In this document: positions 56,735 through 64,000 of the stretch, one piece after another
Layout: every line of letters starts with the position of its first letter
How positions within the stretch are numbered: position 1 is the stretch's first letter
NCBI GenBank assembly: GCA_000775715.1
Contig: JRWQ01000010.1
Coordinates: forward strand, 83,413 to 147,412
Direction of reading: 5' to 3'
Length of the DNA stretch: 64,000 nucleotides
From: Vibrio tubiashii
Lineage (GTDB): Bacteria > Pseudomonadota > Gammaproteobacteria > Enterobacterales > Vibrionaceae
Position numbers and translations under genes: made by a program
Notes under the pieces: model-generated
What the model saw: only the letters and a program-made list of their open reading frames with translations
Database searches by the model: none
What the model was told of the DNA's origin: nothing

Positions 56735-58147
56735 TTACTTCGCAAGATTAATTTTTGCTGCTTGTTGCTCTCTTAGTTCTCTCAATGAGTTAAGTTGTTT
56801 GTAGATAATGAAGTAGCGATTAATGTTTGCAACGTAGTGAACAGGTTCGCGGCCTATATTGCGCCGAGCCATGATTTCAACATTGCGGAACCACTTGTTG
56901 GGGTCGTAACCATTTTTCTCTGCAAGACGGCGCATTTTACGAATGTTGGCTGGGCCTGCGTTGTATGCAGCGAGAGCGAAGTAGACCTGATCGTCAGGTG
57001 AAATATCTTGCTCGTTGAAATAGCGATCTTTGATAAATCGCATGTATTTAACTCCCGCGTGGATATTATTTTCCACTTGATAGATATCCGGAATATTGAC
57101 ATTAGGATCTTTAGCGGTGCTGGGTAAAACCTGCATGACGCCTACAGCGCCTTTATGCGATACCTTGGTTTGGTCGAGTCCGGATTCTTGGTAACCTTGG
57201 GCTGAGATCATCAAAGAGTCGAAACTATATTGGTCCGAATATGTTTCAAATAATGGGGCGAGCGATTTTAGTTTACTGGTATGGTTGGGGTTCAAGATAC
57301 GCTTTAGCCACTGGGTATTACCAAGGTACTTGTTGTAGATAACATTACCTAGCAGAGTGCCAGAACGGTAGTCTTTTAAATAGCCATTAACAAAAGCTTT
57401 TAACTCGGGGCTCTCTTTGCGCATTGCCCAAGCGATTTGTCCATCTTCCCTTATTGGCACATCTGAGTGTACGCGAATGTTCTCCATTAGCTTGAGCCAC
57501 AACTCTGTTTTATGACTGTCGAGTATGGTGGCGGGGATGTGGCCTTGATTGACCATCTCAACCAGTTCGTAATCTTGTAGGGTTTCTTCAATAAACCTTA
57601 ATGTCACTGGTTGTAGAGATTGGCTATCCAAAGTTCGGTTAATTGTTTGCAGACTCTCAAAATAGCTTGAGCTTGCCCTGATCCAAATTTCTTTGCCACT
57701 TAACTGCTTGAGTGAGGTTAATGGATTAATGGAGTGATGAGTTACTAGCAACTCTTGAATGTTAGTTAAAACAGGCGCACTAAAGTCTATCTGTTCTTTC
57801 CTAGGTTCAGTGATGGTCAAGTTTGCGACAATCAAATCTCCGTAGCCTTGCTGTAGAGAGGGGATCAATTCATCTCGATGGACAGGAATGACCTGTAAAT
57901 TGAAGTAAGACGAACGTTGGCGTAACTCTTTTTCAAAGTGGTAAAGAAGCTCGGCAAGTATGCCTTTGGGTTTGCCATCTTCGATGTAGTAAAACCCCAG
58001 ATCTGCGGACACCAAAACTCTAATCACCCCTTTTTTCTCTAGCTGAGCAAGATCGCCAAAATATGGCTGCTTTTGCAGCGGAGAGAGTGATAGCGCGTAG
58101 GCGCTTTGAATCGAAATTAGCAGTAAAAGAACAACAGTGCGCAGCAT
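56735..58147 (-). CDS. mltF: Membrane-bound lytic transglycosylase F family protein
   Basis: This is a 470-residue exported protein. It has a signal peptide ending near AYA-LS (~18), a solute-binding-protein-3 domain (~40-270; GVIRVLVSADLGFYY) and a C-terminal SLT domain (~305-430) with catalytic Glu in GYQESGLD and GAVGVMQVLPSTA. This two-domain order is that of MltF, where the first domain modulates the second. No lipobox is seen. It may be a paralogue rather than the true mltF. Confidence 0.82.
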   Translation of the reverse strand: MLRTVVLLLLISIQSAYALSLSPLQKQPYFGDLAQLEKKGVIRVLVSADLGFYYIEDGKPKGILAELLYHFEKELRQRSSYFNLQVIPVHRDELIPSLQQGYGDLIVANLTITEPRKEQIDFSAPVLTNIQELLVTHHSINPLTSLKQLSGKEIWIRASSSYFESLQTINRTLDSQSLQPVTLRFIEETLQDYELVEMVNQGHIPATILDSHKTELWLKLMENIRVHSDVPIREDGQIAWAMRKESPELKAFVNGYLKDYRSGTLLGNVIYNKYLGNTQWLKRILNPNHTSKLKSLAPLFETYSDQYSFDSLMISAQGYQESGLDQTKVSHKGAVGVMQVLPSTAKDPNVNIPDIYQVENNIHAGVKYMRFIKDRYFNEQDISPDDQVYFALAAYNAGPANIRKMRRLAEKNGYDPNKWFRNVEIMARRNIGREPVHYVANINRYFIIYKQLNSLRELREQQAAKINLAK

Positions 58148-58212
58148 GACATACCTCTAAACCACATTGATTAAAATGTAGTTGCAAAGTCGTTGGTGTG
58201 CAAAGTCACAAA

Positions 58213-58246
58213 CAAAAAACGCCTTCAAATATGAAGGCGCTTTTTT
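58213..58246 (-). terminator. Terminator of bamD
   Basis: CGCCTTCA (58220-58227) and TGAAGGCG (58232-58239), with A and T runs on both sides, form the bamD terminator on the minus strand. Confidence 0.85.
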
Positions 58247-58262
58247 CTACAATATTAGTAAG

Positions 58263-58988
58263 TTACTCAGGATTGAGTGCAATCAGTTCTTGGGTTCTTT
58301 TCACCGCATCTTCAAGGCCTAATTGCTGATACGCCTCTAGTTGAATTTCTAGAGATTTGCGTGCCGCTTCAGTATTTGGAAAGGTTTTTTGTAGCTCTTG
58401 CGTACGGTTGATGGCAGCGACCCAAGCTTCACGTCGAAGGTAGAAGTCTGCCGTCGCCAAATCGTAGTTTGCTAGTCGGTTTTTAAGCGCGAACATACGT
58501 TGTCTAGCATCGTTCGAGTATGGGCTAGTAGGGTAGCGCTCTAGCAGGCGTTTAAAGTCCGCAAAAGCTTTCTTTACTGGCTCAGGGTCACGATCGCTAC
58601 GATCCATATTAAACATGCTATGCATAAAGTTACGGTCTTGCGCCATGTGGGTTAAGCCACGCATGTAAAGAACCCAGTCAAGTTTTTCGTGAGTTGGGTT
58701 AAGGCGCATAAAGCGTTCAATGGTCGCTAAACCAAGTGTTAGGTCATCATTTTTGTAGTAGGCATAGATCAGATCAAGTTGGACTTGCTCTGAGTAAGCA
58801 CCGAAAGGGTAACGAGAGTCGAGTGCTTCGAGTTTACCAATCGCTGTTAGCCAGTTGCCACTTTGAAGCGAAACCTGTGCTTCTGAGTAAAGCTCAGATG
58901 GTGGCACATCCGGTACAACTTCTTCGCTGCTAGAGCAGCCTACCAGTACGGATAATGCTAACAAGCCAGATAAAGTATGCTTTTTCAT
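58263..58988 (-). CDS. bamD: Outer membrane assembly lipoprotein BamD
   Basis: BamD is an essential subunit of the BAM complex that inserts outer-membrane barrels. From ATG 58988 the protein has 241 residues with lipobox LVGC (Cys18), followed by TPR helices (ELYSEAQVSLQSGNWLTAI onward). An AAGGA lies 12 bases upstream. A longer frame to 59147 would bury the signal peptide and overlap rluD, so it is rejected. It is divergent from rluD, as in E. coli. Confidence 0.95.
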   Translation of the reverse strand: MKKHTLSGLLALSVLVGCSSSEEVVPDVPPSELYSEAQVSLQSGNWLTAIGKLEALDSRYPFGAYSEQVQLDLIYAYYKNDDLTLGLATIERFMRLNPTHEKLDWVLYMRGLTHMAQDRNFMHSMFNMDRSDRDPEPVKKAFADFKRLLERYPTSPYSNDARQRMFALKNRLANYDLATADFYLRREAWVAAINRTQELQKTFPNTEAARKSLEIQLEAYQQLGLEDAVKRTQELIALNPE

Positions 58989-59122
58989 GTCAGGATTCGA
59001 TTCCTTGAGATAAATATTTCTGTTGCTTCCGTTACTTTCTATCCGGTAACAGATACAATGTCCAATAGTATATTTTTCCACAGTAGTGACAATTAGTCTC
59101 ACGGTTTTTAAAAAAGTTCGAT

Positions 59123-60103
59123 ATGGCTCAGCAGATTGAATTAACAAATACAGTAAAAGATAGCCAATTAGGTCAACGTTTAGACCAAGCTATCGCCGAA
59201 TTATTCGCCGATTTCTCGCGTTCACGCCTAAAAGAGTGGCTGTTAGCCGGTAAGGTTCAAGTGGATGGAGAGGTTATAACTAAGCCACGCACTAAAGTAA
59301 TGGGTGGTGAAGAAATCACGCTGCAAGCGGAACTTGAAGATGAAGAGCGTTGGGAAGCGCAAGATATTCCTCTAGATATCGTTTATGAAGATGATGACAT
59401 AATGGTAATCAACAAACCACGCGGTTTGGTTGTTCACCCGGGTGCAGGTACGCCAGATGGAACCGTACTGAATGCCTTGTTGCACCATTACCCTGATATC
59501 GCTGAAGTACCGCGTGCGGGTATCGTCCATCGTCTAGATAAAGACACAACAGGTTTGATGGTGGTGGCGAAAACCGTACCGGCTCAGACACGTTTGGTTC
59601 GTGCTTTGCAGAAAAAACGTAACTTTGTACGTGAGTATGAAGCGATTGCGATTGGTCGCATGACCGCTGGTGGTCGTGTTGAACAGCCGATTGGTCGTCA
59701 CTCAACTAAGCGTACACTGATGGCGGTTAGCCCTATGGGTAAGCCAGCAATCACTCACTATCGAGTGGCAGAACATTTCCGCGAGCACACTCGCATCCGC
59801 CTGCGCCTAGAAACTGGACGTACCCACCAGATCCGTGTCCACATGTCTTATCTGCAGCATCCGCTATTAGGTGATACTGCATATGGCGGCCGTGCGCGTA
59901 TCCCTAGCGGTGCGACGGAAGAGTTAGCAGAACAGATCCGCGCATTTGATCGTCAAGCACTACATGCGGTAATGCTTAAGTTCGAGCACCCAATTACTGG
60001 TGAAGAGGTTGAGTTCCACGCACCCGTTCCAGATGATATGGTCGAAATGGCAGAGGCACTTCGCCAAGATACTCGTGAACATGGCTTAGAAGACGAGTAC
60101 TAA
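59123..60103 (+). CDS. rluD: 23S rRNA pseudouridine1911/1915/1917 synthase
   Basis: RluD makes the pseudouridines of helix 69 in 23S rRNA, which is important for ribosome maturation. The 326 residues match E. coli length. An S4 domain occupies ~17-75 (RLDQAIAELF), and the catalytic Asp139 lies in HRLDKDTTGLMV, the E. coli number. It is followed by pgeF with four bases between, in an operon. Confidence 0.96.
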   Translation: MAQQIELTNTVKDSQLGQRLDQAIAELFADFSRSRLKEWLLAGKVQVDGEVITKPRTKVMGGEEITLQAELEDEERWEAQDIPLDIVYEDDDIMVINKPRGLVVHPGAGTPDGTVLNALLHHYPDIAEVPRAGIVHRLDKDTTGLMVVAKTVPAQTRLVRALQKKRNFVREYEAIAIGRMTAGGRVEQPIGRHSTKRTLMAVSPMGKPAITHYRVAEHFREHTRIRLRLETGRTHQIRVHMSYLQHPLLGDTAYGGRARIPSGATEELAEQIRAFDRQALHAVMLKFEHPITGEEVEFHAPVPDDMVEMAEALRQDTREHGLEDEY

Positions 60104-60107
60104 TCGT

Positions 60108-60836
60108 ATGGAAATGATCGTTCCCAACTGGCCAGCAGCAAAACAGATCAAGGCGTTTTCATCGACGCGAATTGGTGGTTTTTCTGGCGGGGCGTATCAA
60201 GGTTTGAACCTCGGTACTCACGTTGGGGACGAGTTAACAAAGGTTGAGCAAAACCGTTGCTGGCTGACGCAGCAAGCCCAAATGCCGAGCGCACCGGTAT
60301 GGCTCAATCAAACCCACTCAACCGTTGTAGCAGAAGTTAATACTCCTACTGAGCAAGTGTTGGACGCCGATGGTCTCTTCACGCAAAGGCGTGGGGTTGT
60401 CTGCTCCGCCATGACAGCCGATTGTTTACCTGTTTTACTGACAAATGTTCAAGGCACTCAAGTTGCAGCGGTACATGCAGGGTGGCGTGGATTAGTCAAT
60501 GGTATTGTTGAACAAGCGGTGGCTAAGTTTGATGGTGAAGTGATGGCTTGGATTGGTCCTGCTATCGGTGCTCGAGCTTTTGAAGTAGGTAAAGACGTTG
60601 TCGATGCATTTGTAAAAGCTGACTCGCAAGCTGTATCTGCATTTATTCCGCGCCAGCAGCAAGGAAAATGGCTTGCGAATATGAACCAACTGGTTACCCA
60701 AAGATTGAATAGTGTTGGGGTGACGCAGGTTTATTATAGTGAGCTATGCACGTTCGAAGATTCTACTCGCTTTTATTCTTATCGTCGTGATGGTGTGACA
60801 GGTCGACAGGCAACATTTATCTGGATCGAAAATTAA
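60108..60836 (+). CDS. pgeF: PgeF/LACC1-family protein (YfiH)
   Basis: This is a 242-residue member of the YfiH/DUF152 family. E. coli YfiH edits peptidoglycan cytoplasmic precursors; other members are purine nucleoside phosphorylases. The zinc-site signature is complete: His in NQTHS, Cys in TADCLPVLL and His in VHAGWRG. The C-terminal SYRRDGVTGRQ is typical. It is co-directional with rluD, and clpB follows. Confidence 0.93.
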   Translation: MEMIVPNWPAAKQIKAFSSTRIGGFSGGAYQGLNLGTHVGDELTKVEQNRCWLTQQAQMPSAPVWLNQTHSTVVAEVNTPTEQVLDADGLFTQRRGVVCSAMTADCLPVLLTNVQGTQVAAVHAGWRGLVNGIVEQAVAKFDGEVMAWIGPAIGARAFEVGKDVVDAFVKADSQAVSAFIPRQQQGKWLANMNQLVTQRLNSVGVTQVYYSELCTFEDSTRFYSYRRDGVTGRQATFIWIEN

Positions 60837-60872
60837 TCCGCTATTTTTTTCCGGTTCGAATCAATATTTCTC

Positions 60873-60903
60873 CCCTTGAAAATCTCGCTTCGCGTATCCA
60901 TCT
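60873..60903 (+). promoter_or_regulatory. Heat-shock (sigma-32) promoter of clpB
   Basis: CCCTTGAAA at 60873-60881 matches the sigma-32 -35 element. After a 13-base spacer, TATCCATCT at 60895-60903 resembles the CCCCATNT -10. It lies about 50 bases upstream of the clpB start. Confidence 0.75.
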
Positions 60904-60950
60904 TTCATACTGAATAGTTAATTTTTCTCAGTTTAAGTAGGAAGGTAAGC

Positions 60951-63524
60951 ATGCGTCTTGACAGATTTACCAGTAAATTCCAAATCGCTATATCTGACGC
61001 CCAATCATTGGCTTTAGGCAGAGACCATCAATATATTGAGCCAGTGCACCTTATGGTGGCACTAATGGATCAAAATGGCAGCCCGATTCGCCCGCTTTTG
61101 ACCATGCTGGATGTTGATGTTACCCACTTAAGATCGAAGTTAAGTGAGATACTTGACCGACTGCCCAAAGTGAGTGGCATTGGTGGAGATGTTCAGTTAT
61201 CAAGTGCGATGGGTACCTTGTTTAATCTTTGCGATAAAGTCGCGCAGAAACGTCAAGATGCGTATATCTCTTCTGAAGTATTCCTACTTGCTGCGCTAGA
61301 AGACAAAGGTCCGCTTGGAGCGCTGTTAAAAGAATTGGGTTTAACGGAAGCAAAATTATCTGAAGCGATTGATAAAGTGCGAGGTGGTCAGAAGGTCAAT
61401 GACCCAAACGCGGAAGATCTTCGTCAAGCACTAGAAAAATTTACCATAGACCTAACCGAGCGTGCCGAACAGGGTAAACTCGACCCGGTAATTGGCCGTG
61501 ATGATGAAATCCGCCGCACTATTCAAGTATTGCAACGTCGTACCAAAAATAACCCCGTGATCATTGGCGAGCCGGGTGTGGGCAAAACCGCTATCGTTGA
61601 AGGTCTTGCTCAACGCATCATTAACAATGAAGTACCTGAAGGTCTGCGTGGGCGTCGCGTGCTCTCTCTTGATATGGGGGCGCTGGTCGCCGGCGCTAAA
61701 TACCGTGGTGAGTTTGAAGAGCGGCTCAAATCAGTATTGAATGAACTATCTAAAGAAGAGGGCAATGTGATTCTCTTCATTGACGAGATTCATACCATGG
61801 TCGGTGCGGGGAAAGGTGAAGGTTCAATGGATGCCGGCAACATGCTTAAACCAGCTCTCGCTCGTGGCGAACTTCACTGTGTTGGTGCCACCACGTTGGA
61901 TGAATATCGCCAATATATAGAGAAAGACCCAGCACTGGAACGTCGTTTCCAAAAAGTGATTGTTGATGAGCCAAGTGTTGAAGATACGGTTGCTATTCTT
62001 CGCGGCCTAAAAGAACGTTATGAGCTTCATCACCACGTTGAAATTACCGATCCAGCGATTGTTGCAGCGGCAAGTTTGTCTCATCGTTATGTTTCTGACC
62101 GTCAATTACCAGATAAAGCGATCGACCTTATTGATGAAGCAGCTTCAAGTATCCGCATGCAGATCGACTCCAAACCAGAGTCTCTTGATAAGTTAGAGCG
62201 TAAAATCATCCAGCTTAAGATTGAACAGCAAGCGCTGACCAATGAACATGATGATGCCAGTGAAAAGCGTTTAACCATACTAAATGACGAACTATCAGAT
62301 AAAGAGAGAGAGTTTGCAGAGCTTGAAGAGGTATGGAATGCTGAAAAAGCAGCCTTGTCAGGTACGCAACATATCAAGTCTGAGTTAGAGCAAGCGCGAA
62401 TGGACATGGAGTTTGCGCGTCGTGCGGGCGATCTCAATAGAATGTCTGAGCTTCAATATGGTCGTATCCCTGAATTGGAAAAGCAGCTCGATTTAGCCAC
62501 TCAAGCAGAAATGCAAGAGATGACGTTGTTGAAGAATAAAGTGACAGACAACGAAATCGCAGATGTACTTTCAAAGCAAACTGGTATCCCGGTGTCTAAG
62601 ATGCTTGAAGCGGAGAAAGAGAAGCTACTGCGCATGGAAGATGTATTGCACCAGCGTGTAATTGGTCAAACTGAAGCAGTCGAGGTCGTCGCTAATGCTA
62701 TCCGCCGCAGTCGCGCCGGGCTATCGGATCCAAATCAACCTATTGGTTCGTTCCTTTTCTTAGGTCCAACAGGCGTGGGCAAAACGGAACTATGTAAAAC
62801 GTTAGCGAGTTTTATGTTCGATAGTGAAGATGCCATGGTACGTATCGATATGTCTGAGTTTATGGAGAAACACTCCGTGGCTCGACTAGTTGGTGCACCT
62901 CCAGGCTATGTTGGTTATGAAGAAGGTGGTTACTTGACAGAAGCTGTTCGTCGTAAACCTTATTCAGTTATTTTACTTGATGAGGTAGAGAAAGCGCATC
63001 CGGACGTATTCAATATCCTTCTTCAAGTACTTGATGATGGCCGCTTAACAGACGGGCAGGGGAGAACCGTTGATTTCCGTAATACCGTAGTGATTATGAC
63101 TTCAAACTTAGGCTCGACTCGAATCCAAGAGAGCTTCGGTTCGGTTGACTATCTAGGTATGAAAGAACAAGTCATGGATGTGGTAAGTAAACACTTCCGT
63201 CCTGAGTTTCTTAACCGAGTAGATGAAAGCGTGGTGTTCCACCCTCTAGGACAAGATCACATCAAGTCTATCGCTTCAATTCAGTTAGAGCGTCTATCTA
63301 AGCGAATGGAAGAGAAAGGGTATTCGTTAGAGGTATCTGATAAAGCATTAGACCTAATCGCTCAGGTTGGTTTCGATCCTGTATATGGAGCAAGGCCTTT
63401 GAAACGAGCTATTCAGCAGAGTGTGGAGAATCCACTGGCTAAAGCAATATTGTCAGGAAAAGTGATTCCAGATAAACCGGTTAAATTGCTGGTAAACAAT
63501 GATCAAGTTATTGCCCACCAATAA
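60951..63524 (+). CDS. clpB: Protein disaggregase ClpB
   Basis: ClpB is a hexameric AAA+ disaggregase that works with DnaK. The 857 residues match E. coli ClpB. A Clp-N domain occupies ~1-145, and NBD1 Walker A is [10 protein letters not shown] coiled-coil middle domain (~410-520; [16 protein letters not shown]) distinguishes ClpB from ClpA. NBD2 Walker A is GPTGVGKTE, with the pore loop GYVGYEEGG. There is a GGAAGG before the ATG. It is controlled by the sigma-32 promoter and ended by a terminator. Confidence 0.97.
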   Translation: MRLDRFTSKFQIAISDAQSLALGRDHQYIEPVHLMVALMDQNGSPIRPLLTMLDVDVTHLRSKLSEILDRLPKVSGIGGDVQLSSAMGTLFNLCDKVAQKRQDAYISSEVFLLAALEDKGPLGALLKELGLTEAKLSEAIDKVRGGQKVNDPNAEDLRQALEKFTIDLTERAEQGKLDPVIGRDDEIRRTIQVLQRRTKNNPVIIGEPGVGKTAIVEGLAQRIINNEVPEGLRGRRVLSLDMGALVAGAKYRGEFEERLKSVLNELSKEEGNVILFIDEIHTMVGAGKGEGSMDAGNMLKPALARGELHCVGATTLDEYRQYIEKDPALERRFQKVIVDEPSVEDTVAILRGLKERYELHHHVEITDPAIVAAASLSHRYVSDRQLPDKAIDLIDEAASSIRMQIDSKPESLDKLERKIIQLKIEQQALTNEHDDASEKRLTILNDELSDKEREFAELEEVWNAEKAALSGTQHIKSELEQARMDMEFARRAGDLNRMSELQYGRIPELEKQLDLATQAEMQEMTLLKNKVTDNEIADVLSKQTGIPVSKMLEAEKEKLLRMEDVLHQRVIGQTEAVEVVANAIRRSRAGLSDPNQPIGSFLFLGPTGVGKTELCKTLASFMFDSEDAMVRIDMSEFMEKHSVARLVGAPPGYVGYEEGGYLTEAVRRKPYSVILLDEVEKAHPDVFNILLQVLDDGRLTDGQGRTVDFRNTVVIMTSNLGSTRIQESFGSVDYLGMKEQVMDVVSKHFRPEFLNRVDESVVFHPLGQDHIKSIASIQLERLSKRMEEKGYSLEVSDKALDLIAQVGFDPVYGARPLKRAIQQSVENPLAKAILSGKVIPDKPVKLLVNNDQVIAHQ

Positions 63525-63543
63525 TTTCGTTCGCTAAATAGTA

Positions 63544-63574
63544 AAAAGAGCCCTAATTAGGGCTCTTTTGCTTT
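63544..63574 (+). terminator. Terminator of clpB
   Basis: AAAAGAGCCCT (63544-63554), loop AATT, AGGGCTCTTTT (63559-63569), then a pyrimidine-rich stretch. Confidence 0.85.
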
Positions 63575-63642
63575 CTTTTTATGCTTATTGCTCGTTTGGT
63601 GAGCGAACGGACTAAAGTTGGCAGTTTTTTTTAATTTAGGGC

Positions 63643-63670
63643 TTGTGATTAGAAGTGAACTCTCTATAAT
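63643..63670 (+). promoter_or_regulatory. rRNA operon promoter P1
   Basis: The -35 TTGTGA (63643-63648), a 16-base spacer and -10 TATAAT (63665-63670) are followed by a GC-rich discriminator (GCGCCTCC). A T/A-rich UP-like element stands just upstream (TTTTTTTTAATTT at 63625-63637). The short spacer and GC discriminator are typical of stringently controlled rRNA promoters. Confidence 0.8.
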
Positions 63671-63767
63671 GCGCCTCCGTTGCCACGGGATACCGAGCTG
63701 AAAAGCATAGGCAACAGCGGCGGTGAAAGTTAAGCATTAACTTTCGAAGATATAACGAAAAAAGTGT

Positions 63768-63795
63768 TTGACACTGAAAGTTATCTCGATAAAAT
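63768..63795 (+). promoter_or_regulatory. rRNA operon promoter P2
   Basis: A perfect TTGACA (63768-63773), a 16-base spacer and TAAAAT (63790-63795) are followed by the discriminator GGCCGTCC. It lies 125 bases downstream of P1 in the tandem arrangement typical of gammaproteobacterial rRNA operons. Confidence 0.85.
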
Positions 63796-63827
63796 GGCCG
63801 TCCGTTTTGAGCAGAGCCCAAAACGAA

Positions 63828-64000
63828 GTTCTTTAACAATATAAACCTATCAATCTGTGTGGGCACTCGTTGATGATAATCCAAATAGTTTCTTCGGAAA
63901 CAATTTAGGTTTCAATGATACGAAGTGACCATTGAGTCTTCGGACTCAGCACAGTCAATTCAAACATTACTTATGTAATGTTCAGTATTCATTGAGCCGA
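63828..64000 (+). other. rRNA operon leader (boxA region), 16S rRNA begins beyond the window
   Basis: GTTCTTTAACAA at 63828-63839 is the boxA-like antitermination element. TGTGTGGGCACTCG at 63856-63869 and the closing ATTGAGCCGA match 16S leaders of vibrios and E. coli. The mature 16S 5' end should start within a few tens of bases of the right edge. Confidence 0.8.

Noticed and set aside
58989..59147. N-terminal extension of BamD
   Set aside because: It would overlap the start of rluD and place residues before the lipoprotein signal. The ATG at 58988 gives a proper lipobox at Cys18.
63525..64000. 16S rRNA gene inside the window
   Set aside because: Only promoters and leader are present; the conserved 16S start (AGAGTTTGATC) is not reached before the right edge.

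Overview
The window reads as chromosome I of a Vibrio species. Proteins and gene order match the Vibrio cholerae stretch running from srmB/brnQ through vpsR, nptA/nhaR/hlyU, nspS/mbaA and pheA to clpB and an rRNA operon. The evidence is the proteins themselves (VpsR, HlyU, NptA, NspS-MbaA, a BtsS/BtsR pair) and the conserved gammaproteobacterial operons. The species cannot be fixed from sequence alone. Almost all of the window is core genome. No phage, insertion sequence, CRISPR array or tRNA gene was seen.

Layout. 1-2.8 kb: the least conserved part, with the end of a LysR-type regulator, a predicted outer-membrane barrel protein, and a secreted protein made of three nearly identical 126-residue units. 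2.9-13 kb: srmB, trmN6, brnQ, prfB (programmed frameshift) with lysS, vpsR, two small ORFs and tas. 13-20 kb: a DUF6482-like protein, mutH, a 0.6-kb intergenic region rich in DnaA boxes, then rppH-ptsP-(TauE/SafE exporter)-lgt-thyA. 20-24 kb: nptA, nhaR, hlyU, rpsT. 24-31.5 kb: murJ, then ribF-ileS-lspA-fkpB-ispH. 31.6-42.3 kb: an M16 peptidase lipoprotein, a CstA/BtsT-family carrier, a DUF2799-like lipoprotein, the peptidoglycan-recycling genes murQ-anmK and nagZ, and btsS-btsR. 42.5-51.1 kb: aroF-tyrA, an M23 peptidase, plzA, ettA, slt, trpR, yjjX. 51.1-60.8 kb: nspS-mbaA, pheL-pheA, raiA, an MltF-type transglycosylase, bamD, rluD, pgeF. 60.9-64 kb: clpB behind a heat-shock promoter, then tandem rRNA promoters and the rRNA leader; 16S rRNA should begin just beyond the right edge.

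How the genes work together. Three c-di-GMP/biofilm functions lie within 45 kb: VpsR, the PilZ protein PlzA and the NspS-MbaA polyamine sensor. Aromatic amino acid synthesis appears in three units with three kinds of control: TyrR boxes before aroF-tyrA, a Phe attenuator before pheA, and trpR. Cell-wall turnover is served by MurQ, AnmK, NagZ, Slt, MltF, an M23 peptidase, MurJ and Lgt. The BtsS/BtsR system probably controls the CstA-family carrier, because five copies of a motif resembling the E. coli BtsR site are spaced exactly 20 bp apart upstream of that gene. The most notable non-coding signals are this array, the DnaA-box cluster at 14.2-14.7 kb, a long inverted repeat upstream of nspS, and the 378-bp coding repeats at 1.0-2.2 kb.
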